From positions 1-19,401 of the forward strand of contig CAJTSL010000059.1 of NCBI GenBank assembly GCA_910578845.1: a stretch of DNA of 19,401 bases, in the 5' to 3' direction. A model generated the notes under the pieces. The model made no database searches and had not been told where the DNA came from. It was given only the letters and a program-made list of their open reading frames with translations. A program made the translations under genes and the position numbers. Source of the DNA: an uncultured Lachnospiraceae bacterium (lineage in GTDB: Bacteria > Bacillota > Clostridia > Lachnospirales > Lachnospiraceae). Positions 1 to 7,085 of the stretch are shown here, piece by piece (position 1 is the stretch's first letter; the number at the start of each line of letters is the position of its first letter).

Positions 1-294
1 GTATTTACACCTAAAATATATTTACAAGATGGAGATACATTAGAGAATTTTGGAATAAGTGCAAAAATTATAGGTTTACCGGGACATACCAATGGTTCAA
101 TTGGAATTGATTTTGGTAAAGAAGGAATACTTGTAGGAGATGCTTTGATGAATATGTTTTATCCCACGGTTTCCATGCTTTATCATAACTATGAGCAAAT
201 GTTAGAAAGTGCAAGAAAAATTAGTGAGTTGGGAGAAAGAATTGTTTATTTTGGACATGGAAAACCAAAGAAGAACCGTATATGGGTAAAATGA
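1..294 (+). CDS. MBL-fold metallo-hydrolase, C-terminal part (5' end outside window)
   Basis: An open frame enters from the left edge and ends with TGA at 292-294, giving 97 residues. It contains GLPGHTNGSIGI, the metallo-beta-lactamase-fold signature in which the histidine after PG is a metal ligand. This is followed by GDAL, where the aspartate bridges the two metals, and by VYFGHGKP near the end, which fits the last histidine ligand. Together these are the C-terminal half of a zinc-dependent MBL-fold hydrolase. The substrate cannot be told from this part; the family includes glyoxalase II-like and many uncharacterised hydrolases. The N-terminal HxHxDH motif lies outside the window. The gene is tail-to-tail with the following acetyltransferase gene, with 7 bases between the stops. 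Confidence 0.8.
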   Translation, partial: VFTPKIYLQDGDTLENFGISAKIIGLPGHTNGSIGIDFGKEGILVGDALMNMFYPTVSMLYHNYEQMLESARKISELGERIVYFGHGKPKKNRIWVK

Positions 295-301
295 ATGAAA
301 G

Positions 302-904
302 TTATTTATTTGTAAATTCTCTATCAAAAGCTCTTACCGTTTTAAGATTCAGCTCATCATGATAAATATCCGATTCAAAATATTTTCCGCCACGAATATC
401 TTTTAAATATCCTTCCTTCAATTCCATAGCCATAAATGCAGGATAATTAAAACCCTCTGAGTCTGATATTTCATAAAATACCGCTTCTTTAAAACCAAAC
501 TGCGGATAGTATTCTGGTCTGCCAAAAAATAAAATTGCGCCATAATCAAGTCTTTTCGCTTGTTCTATCATTGCCTGAACAAGCGCTTTTCCAACTCCTT
601 GACGCTGATATTCGGGTAACACACTTAAAGGGCCAAAGTTTAGGACGGGAAGCACCTGATTCTCCTTTTTAACAACAGCATTGCTGCAAATAATGTGTCC
701 GATAATCGTTCCATTTTCTAGTTCAGCAACGAAACTTAGTGCCATAATACCATCACGCTGCCTCAACTCATGAACCATCCAATGCTCATAAGGACAACCG
801 ATCTGGCCTCGCTTGATTCTATCGGGATAATCGAATGCGGATCTCGTTATTTCCTCTACTCTTCGATAATCTTTTTCTTCTTCAAGTCTGATATTTATTT
901 TCAT
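302..904 (-). CDS. GNAT family N-acetyltransferase (YhbS-like)
   Basis: A 200-residue acetyl-CoA-dependent N-acetyltransferase of the GNAT fold. Starting from MKINIRLEEEKD it runs through the beta strands RLEEEKDYRRV and SFVAELENGTIIGHII, then NFGPLSVLPEYQRQGVGKAL. In the last, QRQGVG is the acetyl-CoA pyrophosphate loop (motif A, Q/RxxGxG/A). A later FFGRPEYYPQFGFKEA segment is typical of the YhbS-like (COG3153) branch. The start at 904 is chosen because GGAGG (910-914) sits 5 bases upstream of this ATG; an in-frame ATG 39 bases further upstream has no such site. The acceptor substrate is unknown; relatives act on small molecules or proteins. It appears to be a single-gene transcription unit. 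Confidence 0.85.
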   Translation of the reverse strand: MKINIRLEEEKDYRRVEEITRSAFDYPDRIKRGQIGCPYEHWMVHELRQRDGIMALSFVAELENGTIIGHIICSNAVVKKENQVLPVLNFGPLSVLPEYQRQGVGKALVQAMIEQAKRLDYGAILFFGRPEYYPQFGFKEAVFYEISDSEGFNYPAFMAMELKEGYLKDIRGGKYFESDIYHDELNLKTVRAFDREFTNK

Positions 905-944
905 ACGATCCTCCGAATTCCAGTTTGTCGGTTTATATGCCATA

Positions 945-1275
945 TATCATAGCATCCATACATGAATTTTTCAATTATAATGTCATCCTGTACAAAACAG
1001 TAAATTAGTCACTTTTGTCAACGGTCAAGATGAACGGGCTTTGCCCGCCAACCGCAAGCGAGGGTGTAATACAAGTGTGCAAGGGTGTCATTAGAAAGGC
1101 ACATGCAGAAATCGGTTTTAAGGGCTGTACAAGGAGCGAAACGGAGCGTAACCAACGGGTAACGGCAGCTATGCTCTTGTTTTATAGTGGTAAATGGGTA
1201 GCGGAAGTGGTATAATCAAGGCCATAAATGAAGGATTTATAAACATAAATAAATTATGGAAAGTTGGAGATAAAT
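945..1275. other. Intergenic stretch without a convincing gene
   Basis: No supportable gene here. An open frame near 1015-1215 gives a peptide with no recognisable family features and no ribosome binding site. The stretch contains GTCAACGGTCAA (1017-1028), which recurs at 1634-1645. A GC-rich block, CGGGCTTTGCCCG (about 1033-1045), can form a short hairpin. A TATAAT hexamer at 1211-1216 with a weak upstream -35 could be the promoter of the next gene. Confidence 0.4.
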
Positions 1276-1533
1276 ATGCCGGCATTAGCATCAATGATGA
1301 ATATTGGTAAAGAAATGGAGAAAAAGCTAATATCTGTAGGTATTGAATCGTCAGAGCAACTTATTGAGATAGGTGCAAAAGATGCCTTTCTTAAGTTAAA
1401 GCAGAAATACCCGAATGTGTGTCTGGTACATTTATATGCACTAGAGGGAGCGATCCATGATGCAGAATATAACAGACTTTCAGAAGATAAGAAAAAGGAA
1501 TTAAAAGAGTTTAGCGATTTCCTGAAAAGGTGA
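1276..1533 (+). CDS. Stand-alone TfoX/Sxy C-terminal domain protein
   Basis: An 85-residue helical protein that matches the TfoX_C domain by eye. It opens with the segment MMNIGKEMEKKLISVGIESS, a helix-hairpin-helix-like region resembling those in DNA-binding proteins. This is followed by ELIEIGAKDAF-like spacing and a second half with CLVHLYALEGAIHD. In gamma-proteobacteria the full TfoX/Sxy protein regulates competence. In Firmicutes short single-domain versions are common and their job is not established, so no function is claimed. The ATG at 1276 is preferred over the TTG at 1264 because TTGGAGA (1264-1270) then serves as the ribosome binding site, 5 bases upstream. Confidence 0.75.
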   Translation: MPALASMMNIGKEMEKKLISVGIESSEQLIEIGAKDAFLKLKQKYPNVCLVHLYALEGAIHDAEYNRLSEDKKKELKEFSDFLKR

Positions 1534-1799
1534 GCAATATTTTTAGACTAAAAAGTATGAAATAGTTGATGTTGAAATAAAAATAAATTATACTCTATTA
1601 GGGGATCAGTAAATAGTAAAGACAGCCGCACCAGTCAACGGTCAAAATAAATAGGATTTGTGAACTGCCCATCATTGACAGCATCGCCTGTCCTTATGAA
1701 CACATTATAAAAGTGGCTAGCGGAGAGCCGGGAGCGATTGACAAGGTTTAACAGCATTGACAAAAAATGATAAGTTAATATTTGAGGAGGGTAATTCCA

Positions 1800-2387
1800 A
1801 TGGATAAGCATAGCGAAAATTTTGAAAAAATGAAAGCACAATTACATGAACAGGGTTATCATGAAAAAGATGTTACGATTACTTCTGGAAAGGCAATGAT
1901 TTTAGGTATTCTTTATGCACTTCCATTTGTGATCGTTTTTGGCTTGTTGTATCGCTTTCTGTTAATTGAAAGAGCATATTTGTTAGAGGTAAGCGGTTTT
2001 TCATTTTATATCTTATTTATAACGATTATTGCAATTTCAGTTGTTATACATGAATTATTGCATGGTGTAGGTTGGGCGGTTGCAAGTGGAAAAGGCTGGG
2101 ATGTAGTTCGTTTTAATATTAATGCAATGATGCCAAGTTGTGCTTGCAAAGTGGCATTAGAAAAGAAAGCATATTTATTTGGCGTTTTAACTCCTTTTGT
2201 AGTATTAGGTTTTGGTAGTGTATTTTTCATTTTTATATATCCGGGTACAGTGTCTTTCCTCACTATGCTTGTTAATTTTATTTCCGCAGGGGCTGATTTA
2301 ATTATTGCATGCAATGTGTTAAAAGAAAGGGATGTCCTAATTGCAGATCACCCAAAAGAAGCTGGTTATATTGCGTTTTATAGATAG
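1800..2387 (+). CDS. DUF3267-type membrane protein with HELLH motif
   Basis: A 195-residue integral membrane protein. A short hydrophilic N-terminus is followed by hydrophobic segments at about residues 32-52, 68-88, 120-145 and 150-170. The motif HELLH (residues 84-88, followed by G) lies inside a membrane segment. This is the HExxH zinc-protease signature in the position typical of DUF3267 and site-2-protease-like intramembrane metalloproteases. Activity is inferred from the motif only. A later MPSCACKV stretch fits the same family. The ATG at 1800 is chosen because GAGGAGG (1784-1790) precedes it by 9 bases; a GTG-type start 18 bases upstream would overlap that site. The neighbours are unrelated small genes and give no functional clue. 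Confidence 0.75.
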   Translation: MDKHSENFEKMKAQLHEQGYHEKDVTITSGKAMILGILYALPFVIVFGLLYRFLLIERAYLLEVSGFSFYILFITIIAISVVIHELLHGVGWAVASGKGWDVVRFNINAMMPSCACKVALEKKAYLFGVLTPFVVLGFGSVFFIFIYPGTVSFLTMLVNFISAGADLIIACNVLKERDVLIADHPKEAGYIAFYR

Positions 2388-2417
2388 ATTCCACTTCATA
2401 GAATTGTTTTTATTTAA

Positions 2418-2618
2418 AAACTGGATAACCGCCTCCGCACAGAACGGCATACCAAGACAGGAAATCTGGGAAGTCTGATCAACAGGGTTTTCCCAGGCTT
2501 TTTTCTTTTACTGTTCTACTATTTTGCGACTAAGCGCCCCCTGTTCCTACTGGCAGTGCTGCTGGTCTGTATGGAAGATGATCTGTCGTGGGTGTTGCGC
2601 TTATATTTGCTGGCATGA
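2418..2618 (+). pseudogene. Possible membrane-protein fragment in the 2388-2794 gap
   Basis: The 407 bases between two real genes contain no intact gene. One frame is open from the TAA at 2415 to the TGA at 2616-2618. It has no good start codon and encodes a strongly hydrophobic stretch (GFFLLLFYYFA, then LFLLAVLLVCM) preceded by a basic segment. This looks like a membrane-protein remnant, but I do not recognise the family. A second open stretch (to 2739) ends in a hydrophilic peptide with no recognisable features. Confidence 0.25.
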
Positions 2619-2794
2619 GAATAAGAGTCCCATAATTAAATCAAATATTTGTAATGGGGAACAAGTGGCTGGATTTAAAGACATTCACACGGGCAAGACG
2701 GCAGAGATAATATTGATTAAAAATAAGGCCGATTTTTAGAAGTTTAAGGTAATTTGTGGTACTGAAGAAAAAATAGCAAAGGAATATTAAGCAG

Positions 2795-3136
2795 ATGAAT
2801 ATACAGATTTTCGGAACCAAGAAATGTAATGATACAAAGAAAGCAGAACGTTTCTTTAAGGAACGTGGCATGAAATATCAGTTTATTGATATGAAAGAAA
2901 AAGGAATGAGCAAGGGAGAGTTTACTTCTGTTGCACAGGCTAATGGTGGCTTGGAGAATATGATTAACTGGGAACATAAAGACAAGGATACACTTGCTCT
3001 TATGAAGTATATTGCAGATGAAGATAAATTAGAAAAGGTACTTGAGAATCAGCAGGTTATTAAAACACCAGTAGTCAGAAACGGAAAGCAGTCTACACTT
3101 GGATATCAGCCTGATGTATGGAAGGGATGGAATTAA
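2795..3136 (+). CDS. ArsC/Spx-family thioredoxin-fold protein (arsenate reductase-like)
   Basis: A 113-residue protein of the ArsC family, which has a thioredoxin-like fold. The N-terminus MNIQIFGTKKCNDTKKAERF carries one cysteine (residue 11) in a CxxT context, the position of the catalytic cysteine in ArsC. It lacks the CxxC pair of Spx. IKTPVVRNGKQSTLGY near the end matches the family's cis-proline and substrate-loop region (TPVV). Many such single-cysteine members in Clostridia are annotated as arsenate reductase family without proof, and there is no arsenic-resistance gene nearby, so arsenate is not assumed as substrate. AAAGGA (about 2778-2783) is the likely ribosome binding site. The stop overlaps the ATG of a short peptide deformylase-like frame (TAATG), suggesting an original operon. 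Confidence 0.75.
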   Translation: MNIQIFGTKKCNDTKKAERFFKERGMKYQFIDMKEKGMSKGEFTSVAQANGGLENMINWEHKDKDTLALMKYIADEDKLEKVLENQQVIKTPVVRNGKQSTLGYQPDVWKGWN

Positions 3137-3246
3137 TGGTAACGAAGATAATGCATGATCCACTGCTTCCGGCACGAAAGTCAGTGGATGCAACAGGGGA
3201 AGACGAACAGATTATTCAGTATGGGTTGGCCATTGCAATGGAATAA
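3136..3246 (+). pseudogene. Truncated peptide deformylase N-terminus
   Basis: A 36-codon frame whose ATG overlaps the stop of the ArsC-like gene (TAATG). The peptide begins MVTKIMHDPLLPARKSVDAT and continues with GEDEQI. This resembles the N-terminus of the short clostridial peptide deformylases, which begin with a similar MVxxIxxDxxxLxxKS pattern. The similarity then fades and the frame stops, so the metal-binding motifs GxGLA, EGCLS and HExDH are all missing. It cannot encode an active deformylase. The identification is from recall of the family's N-terminal pattern, not from a search. A small independent peptide remains possible. Confidence 0.45.
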
Positions 3247-3273
3247 AAATATAGGAATCAGGTAGGTGGTAAG

Positions 3274-3804
3274 ATGTATTTAATCAAGACGGTAAAAGGA
3301 GATATCACGAAAATTACTGGTGTACAGGCAATCGTGAATGCTGCTAACAACTCTCTCCTGGGAGGAGGCGGAGTTGATGGCGCTATTCATAGAGCAGCAG
3401 GCCCAGAACTTTTAGCAGAGTGTAGGACTCTTCATGGCTGTGAGACAGGTCGCGCAAAGATTACAAAGGCATATCATCTGCCATGTGACTATGTAATACA
3501 TACTGTGGGTCCGATTTGGAATGGAGGTAGAAGCAAGGAAGAGGAACTTCTGGCGAGTTGTTATTTTTATTCTATGCAGGTGGCAATGGAGCATGAGATC
3601 AGAAATATCGCATTTCCTTCTATATCAACCGGAGTCTATAGCTTTCCAGTAGAACTTGCAGCGAAAATAGCGGTAAAGACGGTAAGCAGATTTCTGGCGG
3701 ATAACGCGAATAGATTTGAACTTGTAGAATGGGTATTGTTTGATGATAAGACAAAAAGTGCTTATGAAGCAGAAGTAGAAAAGTTGTATGAAACATTGAA
3801 TTAA
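3274..3804 (+). CDS. Macro domain protein (O-acetyl-ADP-ribose deacetylase type)
   Basis: A 176-residue single macro domain, related to YmdB and MacroD, which bind ADP-ribose and hydrolyse O-acetyl-ADP-ribose or mono-ADP-ribosyl esters. Clear signatures are VKGDITKITGVQAIVNAANN (the GDIT and NAAN adenosine/ribose-binding residues), then LLGGGGVDGAIHRAAG (the glycine-rich loop with the aspartate seen in MacroD-type hydrolases). Further along are DYVIHTVGPIW and IAFPSISTGVYSFP (the second phosphate-binding loop). Length and ends match the family. AGGTGGT just before the ATG acts as ribosome binding site. It follows the ArsC-like gene and deformylase stub by 27 bases, so it could be co-transcribed with them. 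Its biological target here is unknown. Confidence 0.92.
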   Translation: MYLIKTVKGDITKITGVQAIVNAANNSLLGGGGVDGAIHRAAGPELLAECRTLHGCETGRAKITKAYHLPCDYVIHTVGPIWNGGRSKEEELLASCYFYSMQVAMEHEIRNIAFPSISTGVYSFPVELAAKIAVKTVSRFLADNANRFELVEWVLFDDKTKSAYEAEVEKLYETLN

Positions 3805-3938
3805 GCAAAACTGTTATTAACATAGTCTAAGAAGAGGATATATGTTGGATTTGTTATCCATTAGCTTTTCAGAATTCCTTATTTTACAAGACATTTAAAG
3901 TATGTGTACGACGCGGGGACAAGGCGTGGAGGTGAGAA

Positions 3939-4130
3939 ATGAAAAAAGCTGTCTTTTGGATTCAAATTCTTGTACTTATCGTTGAATTTTTCGTTGTGGC
4001 TTTGTTAGGATTTGAAGTACATGGACATATGGATCCGGATAACATGATAATAGAAGCAATCATTCTGGGAATATGTCTGGGCATCAACATAATCTGTGTT
4101 TTTTATAAGCTGTATATAGATAAAAAATAA
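3939..4130 (+). CDS. Small two-segment membrane protein
   Basis: A 63-residue peptide with a strong ribosome binding site (GGAGGTGA, just before the ATG) and a terminator directly after its stop. These make it a credible gene despite its size. It has two hydrophobic segments, about residues 5-24 (QILVLIVEFFVVALLGF) and 37-56 (EAIILGICLGINIICVFY). They are joined by a polar loop with HGHMDPDN, and a lysine-rich tail follows. A hairpin membrane topology is likely. I do not recognise a family and assign no function. Confidence 0.55.
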   Translation: MKKAVFWIQILVLIVEFFVVALLGFEVHGHMDPDNMIIEAIILGICLGINIICVFYKLYIDKK

Positions 4131-4168
4131 CCGATTACTCTAATTATTTAGAGAGTAATCGGGTTTGC
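4131..4168. terminator. Bidirectional intrinsic terminator between convergent genes
   Basis: A perfect 11-bp stem, CCGATTACTCT (4131-4141) with AGAGTAATCGG (4152-4162), has a 10-base loop. On the minus strand it is followed by TTATTTTTTATC, a good U-tract that would end the acetyltransferase gene to its right. On the plus strand the tail GTTTGCTTC is weaker. It starts immediately after the stop codon of the small membrane protein gene. Confidence 0.8.
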
Positions 4169-4169
4169 T

Positions 4170-4937
4170 TCAATAATCGTGTATTTCGATTGCTGTATAG
4201 GTGTGGCTATAATGGTAGCCTAATTTTTCTGCAAGTGCGACAGAGCCTTTATTATGTGCATCCCAACTTGGATATAAATTCTGTTTTAAACACTCTAGTA
4301 TCAGTTTTGCTCCGCATACATATGCGAATCCTTTGCGCCTATAGTCTTCTCTTGTATCAATTTCTATTTCGATCCCCTCATTGTATCTGGAATAAGAGGA
4401 AGCGCCTGATATAATGACATTTTCTTTGCAAATTACCGTGCCTATCCCTAATTTAGAGTAATTTTCATAATTTGGGAATTGTGATACCAAATCAGCGCTC
4501 CACGCTTCTGCTTTGCACATTTGATAGAGCCGTTCATCAATCATGGACAGGGTGTATTGTTGCGGAAGAGAGGCAACTGCCTTTTCCAATTTCTTTTTAT
4601 CAAAGACGTGAGGTTCTTTCTTTATTGCGTATCGGGAAATGACGGTCGATCTTTTTCCATAAAAATCTAGGATTGCATTTTTCCAGAGTTCATTTTGCGG
4701 TATCATAATCATAAAGTTTTGGGTACACCAGTCTGGCTTATAGGATACTAATTCTATAGATGGTTTTCCGGCAAAAAAGGTAAAGTCTCCGATCATAGCC
4801 ATTGCTGCCGTCGGAGTGTTCAAATGATCCGCATAGACTTTTCCCATTATCCCCTGTAGGCAAGACCAGATAAGAGTTTCTTCTCATTTGTCAAATAGTG
4901 ATGATACATTATTTGTGTCTGTAATTTCGTATATCAT
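4170..4937 (-). pseudogene. ZmaR-type GNAT acetyltransferase gene interrupted by an in-frame TGA
   Basis: The intact open part (4170-4847, 225 residues) is a GNAT acetyltransferase of the branch that includes the zwittermicin A resistance protein. It has GDFTFFAGKPS near its start, SKLGIGTVICKENVIISGAS, and EIEIDTREDYRRKGFAYVCG (the acetyl-CoA loop region), then ends with YPSWDAHNKGSVALAEKLGY. Reading the same frame further upstream continues the family sequence as EETLIWSCLQGIMGKVYADH. Above that is a TGA (4884-4886), and above that MIYEITDTNNVSSLFDK from an ATG at 4937 with AGGAG (4944-4948) 6 bases upstream. The natural gene is therefore 4937-4170, 255 residues, with codon 18 changed to a stop where relatives usually have tryptophan (TGG to TGA). 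A shortened protein from the internal ATG at 4847 is possible but would lack a conserved segment. Confidence 0.75.
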
Positions 4938-4976
4938 TTGCTGCTCCTGTGTATTTGATCTGATTGGAACGATTTA

Positions 4977-5215
4977 TTATTCGTTTTCGGGATATATTTT
5001 TACAGATATACCCTGCCCTTCTTTTTTGGCAATCTTGCTGTTATCAAGAATACTTTGCTTAACAGCGTCCAATCCTTTTGAGAGCGCTTCCATCGCACGT
5101 TGGCGTTCGCCCTTTGATGAGAAGCGTTTCGTATCATTTAGAAGTTTCCCTGCAATTCCCTTGCTTTCATGTATGCGCCTAGCTTATGATTGAGCAGGGA
5201 GTTGGATTGTGGATG
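4977..5215 (-). pseudogene. Frame-broken fragment of an unidentified helical protein
   Basis: Upstream of the acetyltransferase gene on the same strand, one frame encodes SNSLLNHKLGAYMKARELQG (to about 5155). A second frame picks up at the same place with GKLLNDTKRFSSKGERQRAM, then LSKGLDAVKQSILDNSKIAK, and ends ISVKIYPENE before the TAA at 4977-4979. The two pieces read as one charged helical protein if one base was lost in the G run near 5150. No good start codon precedes either piece. I do not recognise the family. Confidence 0.35.
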
Positions 5216-5369
5216 CCATGCTCATATTTTTTAATTGTAGCAGAACGGATGCCGGAAAGCTAGATTTTCTTACGATATGCTACGCAAATGCCGAAGGTGT
5301 TTCGTCTTTTCCCCGGTAGTCATGGCAATGCCTCCGATGTTAGACGGCATTGTGCCCAAAGACGGTTAA
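5216..5369. other. Unassigned stretch before the group II intron fragment
   Basis: No gene can be supported. Short frames on both strands are open, for example a minus-strand stretch with TMPSNIGGIAMTTGEKTKHL that looks protein-like. None has a start with a ribosome binding site or a recognisable domain. Probably more mobile-element debris. Confidence 0.3.
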
Positions 5370-6065
5370 ATGGATATAGGAAAATACCTTGCGGAAAAAC
5401 TGAATCTGGAATTATCGGAAGAAAAGACGCTGGTAACAATAGCAACGGACAAAGCCAGATTTTTAGGCTTTGACATTCGTGCAAGAAAGCCAAGCAACCT
5501 ACAAAGAAAAACCAAGCGTGGCTGCTATGCCAGAAATTATAATGGGCATATCGTACTGGAAGTTCCAACGGAGCTGGTTCAAAAGAAGCTGCTCCAACTG
5601 GGAACTATGGAAATCAAAAAAGTTGGTGATAAAGAAATCTGGAAACTCACCTACCGGCGAGATTTAACAAACCGGAAGGACATTTATATTCTGAATCAAT
5701 ACAATGGAGAAGTCCAGGGATTCTGCAACTATTATTCAGTTGCTAATAACCGCTCCAAGCTCCATAAGTCCCGGTATATCATGGAATACAGTATGTACAA
5801 AACCTTTGCCTGCAAGTATCGAACCACCAAAAGGAAAATCATAGAAAAATATCGCATTGATAAGGATTTCGGAGTGCGGTATACGGACTGGAAAGGCAAA
5901 GAACGGATACGCTTATTCTGGAAAGGCAGCCTTGCCCGAAATGACTTCCCGCCGGAAGCAAAAGTAGATACCGCTACGAAAAAGGCGATTGGGCAAGGGA
6001 TATACAGCCTATTGTCAATGAGCTTTGTAAAGAATACGGACTTTCCATACAGGACATTGAGGTAG
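5370..6065 (+). pseudogene. Group II intron reverse transcriptase/maturase, internal fragment
   Basis: The frame begins in what is the end of the reverse transcriptase domain (KYLAEKLNLELSEEKTLVTI, then KARFLGFDIRARK). It continues through the thumb and maturase (X) domain, with YNGEVQGFCNYYSVANN, then MEYSMYKTFACKYRTTKRKI and RLFWKGSLARND. This order and these motifs are characteristic of intron-encoded LtrA-like proteins. The catalytic YADD region and everything before it are missing. The C-terminal DNA-binding/HNH part is also missing, because after about 5950 the frame runs into sequence that belongs to another protein in a different frame. No ribosome binding site precedes the ATG at 5370. 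It is a dead remnant and no flanking intron RNA domains V/VI were recognised. Confidence 0.8.
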
Positions 6066-6123
6066 GAACAGAAGAAAAGTTACTAAAGAAATGGGATAAA
6101 ACAAAACAGGGTATTTTTAAATG
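5955..6123 (+). pseudogene. C-terminal fragment of an unidentified (possibly mobile-element) protein
   Basis: In the frame offset from the intron-protein remnant, an open stretch starts with SKSRYRYEKGDWARDIQPIV and continues with NELCKEYGLSIQDIE. It closes with LLKKWDKTKQGIFK and TGA (about 6121-6123). The composition and clean ending look like a real protein C-terminus, and its beginning coincides with where the intron-protein homology seems to stop. I cannot name the family; a relaxase or replication protein of a mobile element is a guess from the setting. There is no start codon with a ribosome binding site. Confidence 0.35.
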
Positions 6124-6553
6124 AAATCACCAGACCAAGTTAGATGTGGAGTGTCTTCTGGAAGAACGGAAAGAGACCAACAGGAGATTAAGGGAACTGG
6201 GCGCTGGTGCTGATCTATCTTTGTGAGATTACCTTTACCATATTGATCATTGAGATTAATAAAGATATAGAAAAATATCAGGAAAGCGTGGCAATGGGGT
6301 TAGTGCAAAACAGCTTGTGTATTCCATCCTTGCCCTTGGGAGCGGATGAGGAAAGAGAAAGTGAAAAGCAGGATAAGACGCTTATTTAAAAAGAAATATA
6401 ATGAATGAGGGAAATATTTAACAGCCGAGGGTATATGATGAAACTGTAGGAATCTGAAAACTATTTGAAGTATATGCAACAAACGCCAGCATGCTTCGCG
6501 AGCCGGCTTATTGTAATAAAAACAAGACCAGGACAGTCGGATGGAGAGGCCAT
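6124..6553. other. Gene-free debris between mobile-element remnants and the PIN gene
   Basis: No intact gene. A plus-strand stretch to the TGA at 6224-6226 encodes KLDVECLLEERKETNRRLRE, a charged helical segment without start or recognisable domain. A later open frame (about 6207-6389) is not protein-like. A further plus-strand piece with GNGVSAKQLVYSILALGSG is framed by stops. All are best seen as decayed coding sequence. Confidence 0.35.
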
Positions 6554-6952
6554 ATGAACAGGATAAAGATATACATTTCCGATGTGGTGGTGTATGAGAT
6601 CAATAAATGTAGCATGGAGAAACAGGAAATTCTGTTGGATTATCTGGATCAGATAGAATATACTATAATTGAGACAGATGAAGGCACAGTGGAACTTGCG
6701 GAGAAATTCATTGACTTTGGATCTTTGAAGCGGAAAAGTTATGATGACTGCCGGCATATAGCGGCGGCGATCCTTGCAGGATGCGATTTCATCATATCAT
6801 GGAATTTTAAGCACATCGTCAATGTGAAGACCATCCGGGGCATAAAAGCCGTTACCACATATGAGGGTTATAAAGATTTGATGATATACCCGCTGTCGGC
6901 ATTATTGGAAGAGGAGGAAGAGGGCTATGGCAGTGATGATAAAAGAACCTGA
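6554..6952 (+). CDS. PIN-domain protein, N-terminally truncated (VapC-like)
   Basis: A 132-residue protein whose body fits the PIN nuclease fold. IKIYISDVVVYEINKCS carries the conserved glutamate. RKSYDDCRHIAAAILAGCDF carries the central acidic residue(s). IISWNFKHIVNV is the strand and WN motif seen in many PIN proteins of this branch. PIN ribonucleases cut RNA, often as toxins. The usual N-terminal strand with the first catalytic aspartate (LDTSV-type) is absent from this protein and from the frame upstream, so the protein is probably inactive. The ATG at 6554 is preferred because GGAGAGG (6543-6549) precedes it; an ATG 63 bases upstream adds residues that do not look like a PIN N-terminus. 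The 3' end overlaps the next small gene by 26 bases. Confidence 0.6.
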   Translation: MNRIKIYISDVVVYEINKCSMEKQEILLDYLDQIEYTIIETDEGTVELAEKFIDFGSLKRKSYDDCRHIAAAILAGCDFIISWNFKHIVNVKTIRGIKAVTTYEGYKDLMIYPLSALLEEEEEGYGSDDKRT

Positions 6953-7085
6953 GATCAGCGAACAGTTTGACCTTGACGACATCAGGAAGATACGCACCTA
7001 CAATGCGGCTAGATATGAACATATGACATCGGCGGAGATTGTGGCAGACACAAAAGAAATATCTTTTTATAGAGACAAAGGATAA
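6927..7085 (+). CDS. Small partner of the PIN protein (antitoxin-like)
   Basis: A 52-residue gene starting inside the end of the PIN gene, with GAGGAGGAAGAGGG directly upstream as ribosome binding site. The peptide MAVMIKEPEISEQFDLDDIR continues with KIRTYNAARYEHMTSAEI and a short basic end. Small acidic proteins with a DLDDIRKIR-like segment often follow PIN genes of this type, and the overlap suggests translational coupling. An antitoxin role is inferred from gene pairing only. Toxin before antitoxin is the reverse of the usual vapBC order, so the pairing could also be non-TA. Confidence 0.5.
   Translation: MAVMIKEPEISEQFDLDDIRKIRTYNAARYEHMTSAEIVADTKEISFYRDKG

Noticed and set aside
1015..1215. 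66-residue open frame on the plus strand
   Set aside because: No ribosome binding site, non-protein-like composition, and it spans a GC hairpin and repeat sequence.
4884..4886. TGA read as selenocysteine or tryptophan
   Set aside because: Relatives appear to have tryptophan there, no selenocysteine-type hairpin was evident just downstream in the gene, and TGA is used as an ordinary stop by other genes here.
6207..6389. 60-residue open frame
   Set aside because: No ribosome binding site or family features, and adjacent frames show stop-ridden debris.
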